NCBI GenBank assembly: GCA_002387845.1 | Contig: DGLB01000024.1 | Span: forward strand, 835-35,405 | Reading direction: 5' to 3' | DNA: 34,571 bases | Source: Stenotrophomonas maltophilia | Lineage (GTDB): Bacteria; Pseudomonadota; Gammaproteobacteria; Xanthomonadales; Xanthomonadaceae | Shown here: positions 24,143 through 31,736 of the stretch, piece after piece | How positions within the stretch are numbered: position 1 is the first letter of the stretch | How the letters are laid out: each line of letters starts with the position of its first letter | Position numbers and translations under genes: made by a program | The notes under the pieces: model-generated | Told to the model about the DNA's origin: nothing | The model's input: only the letters and a program-made list of their open reading frames with translations | The model's database searches: none

Positions 24143-24954
24143 TGGCAAGAATCAACCTATTGCCCTGGCGCGCCGAACGGCGCAAGCAACGCCAGCGCGA
24201 GTTCATGACCATGCTGGGCTTTGCCGCCATTGGCGGCCTGCTGCTGTCAGCGCTGATCTGGTTCTATTACGACCGCCAGATCAGTGGGCAGGGCGATCGA
24301 AACGCCTATCTCCAGGCAGAAATTGCCAAGGTCAAGGCGAAGAACCAGGAAATCGAGCGCCTGGACCGCCAGAAGGACCGCCTGCTGGCCCGCAAGCGCG
24401 TGATCGAGGAGCTGCAGGCCAAGCGCTCGCAGATGGTGCACCTGTTCGATTCGCTCGTGCGCACCATACCCGAAGGCGTGGTACTGACTTCGGTGAAGCA
24501 GGAAGGCGACATCCTCACTCTGGGTGGCCGTACCCAGTCCAACGCCCGGGTCAGCGCGTACATGCGCAACCTGGAAAATTCGGGCTGGATGACCAAGCCG
24601 GAACTGACTGTGATCGAGGCCAAGAAGCCGGAAGATGACAAGGACAAGGCTCCGACCACCATCGCCGACATCGCCTCGCTGCCGTATATGTTCGAGGTGA
24701 AGGTAACCCTGCCGGCGACCAGCGAAGCGGTTGACGGCCTGGGTCCGGATGGCAGCGTGGTCCCGGCCACCGATGCGGCCCCGGCTGCCGCACCGGCTCC
24801 GGGCGTGGCTCCGCTGGCACCGGCCGTGCCTTCCAGTGCACAACCGCTCAGCCAGCCGCCGCCGGCACCGCCGGCACCGGCGGGCAGCCGCATCGTTCCT
24901 GCCCCGGCGGCTGAACCCGCGCCGTCGAGCACGCCGCAGAAGGGGGCCGCATGA
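24142..24954 (+). CDS. pilN: Type IV pilus assembly protein PilN
   Basis: PilN is a bitopic inner-membrane protein that links PilM to PilO. The cytoplasmic tail ARINLLPWR is the conserved PilM-binding motif. A membrane helix follows (about 24-42), then a coiled coil (50-95) and a ferredoxin-like periplasmic domain (100-195). The 270-residue protein is longer than typical PilN (about 200) because of a Pro/Ala-rich C-terminal tail from about residue 200. It overlaps pilO by ATGA. Confidence 0.95.
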   Translation: MARINLLPWRAERRKQRQREFMTMLGFAAIGGLLLSALIWFYYDRQISGQGDRNAYLQAEIAKVKAKNQEIERLDRQKDRLLARKRVIEELQAKRSQMVHLFDSLVRTIPEGVVLTSVKQEGDILTLGGRTQSNARVSAYMRNLENSGWMTKPELTVIEAKKPEDDKDKAPTTIADIASLPYMFEVKVTLPATSEAVDGLGPDGSVVPATDAAPAAAPAPGVAPLAPAVPSSAQPLSQPPPAPPAPAGSRIVPAPAAEPAPSSTPQKGAA

Positions 24955-25634
24955 GCCAGAAGAAAGTCAATCTGAAGGAACTGGACTTCAACAACATCGG
25001 CAGTTGGCCGCAGCAGGCAAAGATCGTCTTCTGCGCGTTGCTTGCGGTGGTGATTGTAGGCGTGCTGTGGTTTGCATTGATCACTGGCAAGCGCGATGAG
25101 CTGGCCGCCCTGGAGCAGAACGAAGTCACCCTGCGTGAAGAGTTCGAGAAGGAGCAGGGTCGTGCGGTCAACCTGGAGCCGCTCAAGCAGCAGCTCGCCC
25201 AGATGGAGCAGGTGTTGCAGCAGATGCTGCGCCAGCTGCCCAGCAAGACCGAAATGCCTGACCTGATCATCGACATCTCGCAGACCGCGTTGTCCAGCGG
25301 GCTCACCAACGAGCTGTTCCAGCCCGGCGAGGAGATGACCAAGGAGTTCTACGCTGAAAAGCCGATCGCCCTGCGCATGGTGGGCAGCTACCACCAGTTC
25401 GGCGCGTTCGTCAGCGGCGTGGCCTCGCTGCCGCGCGTGGTCATCCTGACCATGCACGACATCAACCTGAAGCCGAAGGACCCCAAGACCGGCATTACCG
25501 CCCGCAGTGGCGCGCTGGAACTGTCGGGTACGGTCAAGACCTACCGCTATCTGGATGACGTTGAAATGGAAGCGCAGGAAAAGGCAGCCGCCGCTGCGGC
25601 ACCGGGTGCCACCCCGACCGGAGGTACGCCATGA
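24951..25634 (+). CDS. pilO: Type IV pilus assembly protein PilO
   Basis: PilO forms the periplasmic part of the alignment complex with PilN and binds PilP. The 227-residue protein has a short basic cytoplasmic tail (MSQKKVNLKEL), one membrane helix (about 24-45), a coiled coil (48-85), and a periplasmic domain with ELFQPGEEMTKEFYAEKPIALRMVG. A short Ala-rich tail ends it. It is overlapped on both sides (ATGA), indicating translational coupling in pilMNOPQ. Confidence 0.95.
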   Translation: MSQKKVNLKELDFNNIGSWPQQAKIVFCALLAVVIVGVLWFALITGKRDELAALEQNEVTLREEFEKEQGRAVNLEPLKQQLAQMEQVLQQMLRQLPSKTEMPDLIIDISQTALSSGLTNELFQPGEEMTKEFYAEKPIALRMVGSYHQFGAFVSGVASLPRVVILTMHDINLKPKDPKTGITARSGALELSGTVKTYRYLDDVEMEAQEKAAAAAAPGATPTGGTP

Positions 25635-26167
25635 CCCTTGCTTCTACTGCACGGGTCGGCGGGCTGCTGCTGCTGGTGCTGCTCACGGGCTGTGCCCGCG
25701 GCATCACCAGCACGCCGGGCGACGCCCCCAATCTGGAAAAGTGGGTGGCCGACGTCATTGCGCGCCCGGCACCGCCGCTTGAGCCGCTGCCGGTCATGCA
25801 GCAATTCGAAACGTTCGAGTACTCCGCGCAGGGCCTGCGCGATCCGTTCACCGATGCCTGGGCGCGCTCCAACGACGGTGCGGCCGGTCTTCGACCGGAT
25901 CCGAATCGCCGCAAGGAACCCATGGAATCCTTCCCGCTGGACGCCCTGGACATGATCGGTTCGATCGGTGGCGGCCCGGGGCTGGTCGCGCTGGTAATGG
26001 CTCCGGACAAGGTCACCTACCGGGTGCGTCCGGGCGTTTACATGGGGCAGAGCGACGGCCGGGTGACCGGGGTCTTTGAAGACCGGATCGAGCTGATTGA
26101 ACTGGTGCCGGATGGCGCGGGTGGGTGGCTGGAACGGCCTGCTTCGCTCGCGCTTGAAGATCAATGA
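25631..26167 (+). CDS. pilP: Type IV pilus lipoprotein PilP
   Basis: PilP connects PilN/PilO to the secretin PilQ. The 178-residue protein has a lipoprotein signal with the lipobox LTGC (C21). A flexible region follows, then the HR domain including YRVRPGVYMGQSDGRVTGV and the acidic IELIELVPD. The frame overlaps pilO (ATGA) at the start. The ATG of a possible longer pilQ start lies inside its stop codon. Confidence 0.94.
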   Translation: MTLASTARVGGLLLLVLLTGCARGITSTPGDAPNLEKWVADVIARPAPPLEPLPVMQQFETFEYSAQGLRDPFTDAWARSNDGAAGLRPDPNRRKEPMESFPLDALDMIGSIGGGPGLVALVMAPDKVTYRVRPGVYMGQSDGRVTGVFEDRIELIELVPDGAGGWLERPASLALEDQ

Positions 26168-26187
26168 ATGATTATGGGGATTGCACG

Positions 26188-28158
26188 ATGACCTTTTCCA
26201 ACGCCATGCTGCAGCGTCCCACCCGGCGCCCGAAGCTGATCCACATGTGCGCGCTGGGAGTCGCGCTCATGCTGGCCAATGGCACGCTGATGGCGGCAAC
26301 GCCGGCAGCCACCACGCATGCCGCTGCCGACGCCACGCCGGTTACGGCACCGGCTTCGCTGGCGGTGTCCAAGATCGACTTCAAGCGCGGTGAAGACGGC
26401 TCCGGCCGCCTGATCCTGCAGTTCGACGGCAATGGGGCCAACCCCGACCTGCGCAACCAGGGCAATGCGGTCGTCATCGACGTCGGCAATGCGACCCTGC
26501 CAGAGAGCCTGCAGAAGTCGATCAATGTCACCGACTTCGCCACCCCGGTGCAGCGCATCGATCCGAAGCCATACGGTGGCGGCACCCAGCTGGTGCTCAA
26601 CACCAACAGCGCGTTCGAATCGCTGGCCTACCAGACCGGCAACGAATACGTGGTTGAAATCAGCCCACGCAAAGCCGTGGCCGCGACGGGGGCCATCAAT
26701 GCCACCACCGTGACCCAGGCTGCTGCGGCACTGGGCGCGCGCGGGTACAGCGGCAAGCCGGTGACGTTCAACTTCCAGGACGTGCCGGTGCGCACGGTGC
26801 TGCAGTTGATCGCAGAAGAATCCAACCTGAACATCGTTGCGGCAGACAGCGTGCAGGGCAACGTGACCCTGCGCCTGGTCAACGTGCCGTGGGATCAGGC
26901 ACTGGACATCGTGCTGCGTGCCAAGGGCCTGGACAAGCGCCAGGACAACAAGGTGATCTGGGTCGCTCCGCAGCCCGAACTGGCCAAGTTCGAGCAGGAC
27001 AAGGAAGACGCGCGCATCGCGATCGAGAACCGCCAGGATCTGGTCACCGAGTACGTGCAGATCAACTACCACAATGCGGCGGCCATCTTCAAAGCGCTGA
27101 CCGAGGCCAAGGGCATCGGCAACAACAGCGGCGGTGGCAGCGGCGGTGGACAGGGCGGCGCCGCAGATCAGGACAGCGGCTTCCTGTCCTCGCGTGGTCG
27201 TCTGGTGGCTGACGAACGCACCAACACGCTGATGATCAGCGACATCCCGAAGAAGATCGCGCGCATGCGCGAGCTGATCAACGTGATTGACCGCCCGGTA
27301 GACCAGGTGCTGATCGAGAGCCGCATTGTCATCGCCACCGATACGTTCGCACGCGAACTGGGTGCCAAGTTCGGTATCTCCGGTCGCCGTGACAATGTGT
27401 GGTTCGGTGGCAGCATGGATCAGAACCACAACAACATCGATGACAACGCCGAGGCGCAGAACGAGTATCTGGAAGCCGTGGCGGAGCAGCAGGCCAACGG
27501 TGGTCCGATTCCGGTCCGGCCGGGGCAGATCTTCAACACCCCGAACCTGTTGTTCAGCAACGCAGTGGCGCAGGCCAGCAACCCGGGTTCGCTGGCGCTG
27601 TCGATCCTCAACGCGGGCTACCTGCTCGACGTGGAGCTGTCGGCCATGCAGCAGGAATCACGCGGCGAAGTCATCTCCAATCCGCGCGTGGTCACCACCA
27701 ACCAGCGTGAGGCGGTGATCAAGCAGGGTAAGGAAATTGGCTATGTGACCATCACCGGTGGTACCGGTGGCCAGGCCGCCACGCCGAACGTGCAGTTCAA
27801 GGAAGTGCTGCTGGAACTGAAGGTCACCCCCACCATCACCAACGACAACCGCGTGTTCCTGAACATGTCGGTCAAGAAGGATGAAGTGGAAAGCTACATC
27901 GTGCTGGACGGCTACGGCCAGGTTCCGACCATCAACCGCCGCGAAGTGAACACCGCGGTGCTGGTGGACGACGGCCAGACCGTGGTGATCGGTGGCGTGT
28001 ACGAGTTCACCGACCGTAACAGCGTGAACAAGGTGCCGTTCCTGGGCGACGTGCCGTTCCTCGGCAACCTGTTCAAGAAGCGTAGCCGCAACAAGGACAA
28101 GGCCGAACTGCTGGTCTTCGTCACCCCGAAGGTCCTGCGCGTGGCCAAGACCAACTAA
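26188..28158 (+). CDS. pilQ: Type IV pilus secretin PilQ
   Basis: PilQ is the outer-membrane secretin through which the pilus passes. This 656-residue protein has a long signal region (to about residue 36) and one AMIN domain (about 50-150), which binds peptidoglycan. The N-domain contains VTFNFQDVPVRTVLQLIAEESNLNIV, and the N3 domain is interrupted by a Gly-rich loop (NNSGGGSGGGQGG). The secretin core has SRGRLVADERTNTLMISD, a conserved QVLIESRIV and the C-terminal VPFLGDVPFLGNLFKK. I prefer the ATG at 26188, preceded by GGGGA at eight bases; an ATG at 26164 overlapping the pilP stop would add eight residues. It has one AMIN domain, whereas Pseudomonas PilQ has two. Confidence 0.94.
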   Translation: MTFSNAMLQRPTRRPKLIHMCALGVALMLANGTLMAATPAATTHAAADATPVTAPASLAVSKIDFKRGEDGSGRLILQFDGNGANPDLRNQGNAVVIDVGNATLPESLQKSINVTDFATPVQRIDPKPYGGGTQLVLNTNSAFESLAYQTGNEYVVEISPRKAVAATGAINATTVTQAAAALGARGYSGKPVTFNFQDVPVRTVLQLIAEESNLNIVAADSVQGNVTLRLVNVPWDQALDIVLRAKGLDKRQDNKVIWVAPQPELAKFEQDKEDARIAIENRQDLVTEYVQINYHNAAAIFKALTEAKGIGNNSGGGSGGGQGGAADQDSGFLSSRGRLVADERTNTLMISDIPKKIARMRELINVIDRPVDQVLIESRIVIATDTFARELGAKFGISGRRDNVWFGGSMDQNHNNIDDNAEAQNEYLEAVAEQQANGGPIPVRPGQIFNTPNLLFSNAVAQASNPGSLALSILNAGYLLDVELSAMQQESRGEVISNPRVVTTNQREAVIKQGKEIGYVTITGGTGGQAATPNVQFKEVLLELKVTPTITNDNRVFLNMSVKKDEVESYIVLDGYGQVPTINRREVNTAVLVDDGQTVVIGGVYEFTDRNSVNKVPFLGDVPFLGNLFKKRSRNKDKAELLVFVTPKVLRVAKTN

Positions 28159-28182
28159 GGGCCTGGCTGTACCGGATGCAAA

Positions 28183-28213
28183 CAGAAAGGGCCGCCTCGT
28201 GCGGCCCTTTCTG
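28183..28213 (+). terminator. Intrinsic terminator after pilQ
   Basis: CAGAAAGGGCCGC and GCGGCCCTTTCTG form a perfect 13-bp stem around a CTCGT loop. The T-run after the stem is short, but the position just after pilQ supports the call. Confidence 0.75.
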
Positions 28214-28302
28214 CGTTCAGGCAATCTTGATCCCGCTGCATCGCAAGCCCTGCCATGATGGGAGGGGAACCTGGCGCGTGTTGCGCCGGTCTGACGGATG
28301 CC

Positions 28303-29340
28303 ATGAACCTGCCACCCCCGATGCCCGAGCTTGATCACACCGCTTCCGCCGCTGACAGCGCAGCCGCGCCGGATCGCCTGCATGACGCATTTCGCGCGCT
28401 GCGCGATGCGCTGGGGCGCGAGATCGTTGGCCAGCGCGAACTGGTCGACCGCCTGCTGACTGCCCTGTTGGCCGACGGCCACCTGCTGGTGGAAGGCGCG
28501 CCAGGGTTGGCCAAGACCACCGCCATCCGCGCGCTGGCCGCGCGGCTGGAGGCGGACTTCTCGCGCGTGCAGTTCACCCCGGACCTGCTGCCGGCCGACC
28601 TTACCGGCACCGAGATCTGGCGACCGCAGGAAGGGCGCTTCGAGTTCGTGCCTGGTCCGATTTTCCACCCCATTCTGCTGGCGGACGAAATCAACCGCGC
28701 GCCGGCAAAGGTGCAGTCGGCGCTGCTGGAAGCCATGGGCGAGCGCCAGGTCACCGTCGGCCGCCACACCTATGCGTTACCGCCGCTGTTCCTGGTGATG
28801 GCCACGCAGAATCCGATCGAGCAGGAGGGCACCTTCCCGCTGCCCGAAGCACAGCTGGATCGCTTCCTGATGCACGTGCGCATCGGTTACCCCGATGCCG
28901 ACGCGGAAACCGAGATCCTGCGCCTGGCCCGCGAGCGCGCCCGCGACGCGCTGGGGCAGCCACCGCCAGCGCCCGCACGCCTGCCGCTGGCCGACGTCTT
29001 CGCCGCGCGCCGCGCGGTGCTGGAGCTGCACATGGCACCGGCGCTGGAGCGCTACCTGGTGGAACTGGTGCTGGCCACCCGCGAACCGGGGCGCTACGAC
29101 GCTGCACTGGCGCGGCGTATTGCCTGGGGTGCCAGCCCGCGCGGATCCATCGCGCTGGAACGGTGTGCCCGCGCCCGCGCCTGGCTGCAGGGCCGCGACT
29201 ACGTCACCCCGGATGACATCCGCAGCGTCGCGCCCGACGTCCTGCGCCACCGCGTGCTGCCCAGCTATGAAGCCACTGCCGAAGGCTGGGATGGCGAGCG
29301 CCTGGTGGCCGAGGTGCTGGCGCGCGTGCCGGTACCCTGA
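28303..29340 (+). CDS. MoxR family AAA+ ATPase
   Basis: MoxR ATPases act as chaperones for VWA proteins. The 345-residue protein has Walker A EGAPGLAKTT (about 64-73), Walker B ILLADEINRAP, sensor segment MATQNPIEQEGTFPLPEAQLDRF and a C-terminal lid domain with DYVTPDDIRSVAPDVLRHR. The ATG at 28303 is preferred over an in-frame one at 28255 whose extra residues look non-conserved; ATG 28321 is also possible. It starts an operon with DUF58, DUF4381 and VWA genes, the classic MoxR-VWA layout. A convincing promoter was not found. Confidence 0.92.
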   Translation: MNLPPPMPELDHTASAADSAAAPDRLHDAFRALRDALGREIVGQRELVDRLLTALLADGHLLVEGAPGLAKTTAIRALAARLEADFSRVQFTPDLLPADLTGTEIWRPQEGRFEFVPGPIFHPILLADEINRAPAKVQSALLEAMGERQVTVGRHTYALPPLFLVMATQNPIEQEGTFPLPEAQLDRFLMHVRIGYPDADAETEILRLARERARDALGQPPPAPARLPLADVFAARRAVLELHMAPALERYLVELVLATREPGRYDAALARRIAWGASPRGSIALERCARARAWLQGRDYVTPDDIRSVAPDVLRHRVLPSYEATAEGWDGERLVAEVLARVPVP

Positions 29341-29347
29341 GCCGGTC

Positions 29348-30271
29348 ATGCGCGCCCACGAAGAGCGCCTGCCTGTGCAGGAGGGCAACGGGCTGCAGCC
29401 AACGCTGGCCGAGCTGGTCGCGTTGCGCCGCAGTGTGCACCGCCTTGCACCGCCGAAGCGCGGGCAGCATGGGCTGGCCGGCCAGGCTCCGTCCCCCCTG
29501 CGTGGACGCGGCATGGAGTACGCCGAATCGCGCGAGTACGTCAGCGGCGACGATGCCCGCCACATCGATTGGCGGGTGACCGCGCGCACCGGGCGCGCGC
29601 ACACCAAGTTGTTCCAGGCCGAACGCGAGCGCATGACGCTGCTCGTGGCCGACACCGACCCGCTGCTGTATTTCGGCACCCGGGTGCGCTTCAAATCCGT
29701 GCAGGCCGCGCGCGTCGGCGCGGTCGCGGCGTGGCTGGCGCAACGCCAGGGCGATCGGCTCGCCGCGTTGCGTGGCAGCCAGGTCACGCCGCCCATCGCG
29801 CCCGCAGGTGGCACCCGCGGGGTGTTGCGGGTGCTCGACGCGCTGACCCGTTGGTACGCAGGTCCGCCGGCGGATGATGCCGGGCTTGACCATGCACTCG
29901 GGCAGGCCGCGCGTCTGCTGCGACCGGGCGCACGGGTGGTCGTACTGGCCAACCCTGCCCGCGCGGCGGAAGTGCCGGCTTCGCGCTGGACGGGACTGGC
30001 GATGCACCATGACGTGCAGTTGATGCTGCTGGTGGACCCGCTGGAGCTGGCTCCACCCAGCGGGCTGCTGGCGTTCCAGAGCCAGGGCCAGCCGGTGGCG
30101 CTGGACCTGGGCAACCCCGCCGTGCGCGCACACTGGGAGCACCACTTCGTCAGTCCGCTGCAGGCGCTGCAGCAGTCGCTGGGTGCCCGCCGCATCCGGA
30201 TCCAGGTGATCGCCAGCGATGATCCCAGTGATGCCTGGCTGGGCCCGGTTCCCACCGCGGTGGTGGCATGA
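29348..30271 (+). CDS. DUF58 domain protein
   Basis: This 307-residue protein carries the DUF58 signature REYVSGDDARHIDWRVTARTG (about residues 62-82), followed by a VWA-like fold (LLVADTDPLLYFGT). DUF58 proteins accompany MoxR ATPases and VWA proteins in Bat operons; their biochemical role is not established. No membrane segment is visible, so it is probably cytoplasmic. It begins seven bases after moxR and overlaps the next gene by ATGA. Confidence 0.9.
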   Translation: MRAHEERLPVQEGNGLQPTLAELVALRRSVHRLAPPKRGQHGLAGQAPSPLRGRGMEYAESREYVSGDDARHIDWRVTARTGRAHTKLFQAERERMTLLVADTDPLLYFGTRVRFKSVQAARVGAVAAWLAQRQGDRLAALRGSQVTPPIAPAGGTRGVLRVLDALTRWYAGPPADDAGLDHALGQAARLLRPGARVVVLANPARAAEVPASRWTGLAMHHDVQLMLLVDPLELAPPSGLLAFQSQGQPVALDLGNPAVRAHWEHHFVSPLQALQQSLGARRIRIQVIASDDPSDAWLGPVPTAVVA

Positions 30272-30729
30272 GCGCAGCCACCGCATTGCAGCTGCGCGAT
30301 GTGCATCTGCCAGCCGCACCGGGCTGGTGGCCGTTGCCACCGGGTTGGTGGCTGGTCATCGGCGCATGCGCGCTGTTGGCGCTGCTTGCGTGGGCGTGGC
30401 GTGCGCGTCGACGCCGCCTGCGACGGCGCTGGCAGCAGCACTTTGCGACCGCGCTGGCAGCTGCGGCGACCCCGGCGGACGAAGTGGCCGCGATGGCCGA
30501 GCTGCTGCGCCGCGCGGCGCGGGTGCGCACGCCCGGGGCGGAGCTGCTGCAGGGTGCAGCATGGCTGCAGTTCCTGGATGCGCCGGAGAACCCGGTGTTT
30601 TCCTCGGGCGAAGGACAGCTGCTGCTCGACGGCGGTTACCGTCGTGAGGTGGATGCGACGGCCGTGGCGCGTCTGCGCCCCCTGGCGCGCGACCGCTTCG
30701 TGCAGTTGATGACCGGCCTGCGCGCATGA
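30268..30729 (+). CDS. DUF4381-type membrane protein
   Basis: This 153-residue protein has a Trp-rich N-terminus (LPAAPGWWPLPPGWW), one membrane helix (about residues 27-44: WWLVIGACALLALLAWAW) and an Arg-rich cytoplasmic segment (RARRRRLRRRW). This is the pattern of DUF4381 proteins that sit between DUF58 and VWA genes in MoxR operons. Its function is unknown. It overlaps both neighbours by ATGA. Confidence 0.85.
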   Translation: MSAATALQLRDVHLPAAPGWWPLPPGWWLVIGACALLALLAWAWRARRRRLRRRWQQHFATALAAAATPADEVAAMAELLRRAARVRTPGAELLQGAAWLQFLDAPENPVFSSGEGQLLLDGGYRREVDATAVARLRPLARDRFVQLMTGLRA

Positions 30730-31736
30730 TCGCCTTCGCGCTGCCGGCAGGGTTGTCGTGGCTGGATTCCCTGGCCTGGCCCTGGCTGATGCTGGCCCTT
30801 CCGTTGCCGTTGTTGATGCGTTTCCTGCCGCCACGCCGTGACGCAGGTCCGGCCCTGCGCGTGCCCTATGCAGCTGAATCACTGGCCGCGCTGGGCAGTG
30901 CCGGCGTGCGGCTGTCCGTGTTGAGGCCTGGGCGACTGCTGCTGTGGCTGGCATGGATCAGCCTGTGTGTCGCCGCAGCGCGACCGCAGCAGTTGGGCGA
31001 GCCGATCGTGCCGCCGCAGCAGGGCCGGCAACTGATGCTGGCCGTGGATTTCTCCGGCAGCATGAGCGAGGCGGACATGCAGCTGGGCGCGCAGATCGTG
31101 CAGCGCGTGCAGGCCGCCAAAGCGGTGCTGGCCGACTTCCTGGACCGGCGTGCCGGCGACCGCGTGGGCCTGCTGATCTTCGGTGACCGCGCCTACACGC
31201 TGACCCCGATCACCGCTGACCTGGCCACCGTGCGCACCCAGCTGACCGACAGTGAGCTGGGGCTGGCCGGCAACAACACCGCCATCGGTGATGCCATTGC
31301 CCTGGGCGTGAAGCGCCTGCGTGAGCAACCGGAGGGGCAGCGGGTGCTGATTCTGCTCACCGATGGCGTCAACAACGCCGGCGTGCTGACGCCGTTGCGC
31401 GCGGCCGAGCTGGCCAAGGCCGAAGGCGTGCGGGTGTACACCATCGGGTTTGGCGGTGAGGGTGGCCTGCGCCTGTTCGGGGTGCAGATTGCCGCCGGCG
31501 AAGACCCGGTCGACGAAGTCACTTTGCAGAAGATCGCCGCGATGACCGGCGGGCGTGCGTTCCGTGCGCGCGACACCGACCAGCTGGCCGGCATCTATGC
31601 CGAGCTGGACCGGCTGGAGCCGATTGTGGCCCCGGGCGAAGCGGTGCGCCCACGCATCGAGCGCTACCCTTGGCCGCTGGGCGCAGCGGTGCTGCTGGGC
31701 GCACTGGCCTGGTTGCTGCCACGGCGGTGGCGCTGA
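30726..31736 (+). CDS. VWA domain membrane protein (BatA-like)
   Basis: This 336-residue protein has membrane helices near residues 17-34 and 68-86, a VWA domain from about 103, and a C-terminal membrane helix (about 313-331). The metal-ion-dependent adhesion site is intact: DFSGS (D108, S110, S112) and LTDG in ILLTDGVNNAG. BatA-type proteins are thought to work with MoxR and BatB-D in envelope stress tolerance. It overlaps DUF4381 (ATGA), and its TGA shares one base with the next ATG. Confidence 0.92.
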   Translation: MIAFALPAGLSWLDSLAWPWLMLALPLPLLMRFLPPRRDAGPALRVPYAAESLAALGSAGVRLSVLRPGRLLLWLAWISLCVAAARPQQLGEPIVPPQQGRQLMLAVDFSGSMSEADMQLGAQIVQRVQAAKAVLADFLDRRAGDRVGLLIFGDRAYTLTPITADLATVRTQLTDSELGLAGNNTAIGDAIALGVKRLREQPEGQRVLILLTDGVNNAGVLTPLRAAELAKAEGVRVYTIGFGGEGGLRLFGVQIAAGEDPVDEVTLQKIAAMTGGRAFRARDTDQLAGIYAELDRLEPIVAPGEAVRPRIERYPWPLGAAVLLGALAWLLPRRWR

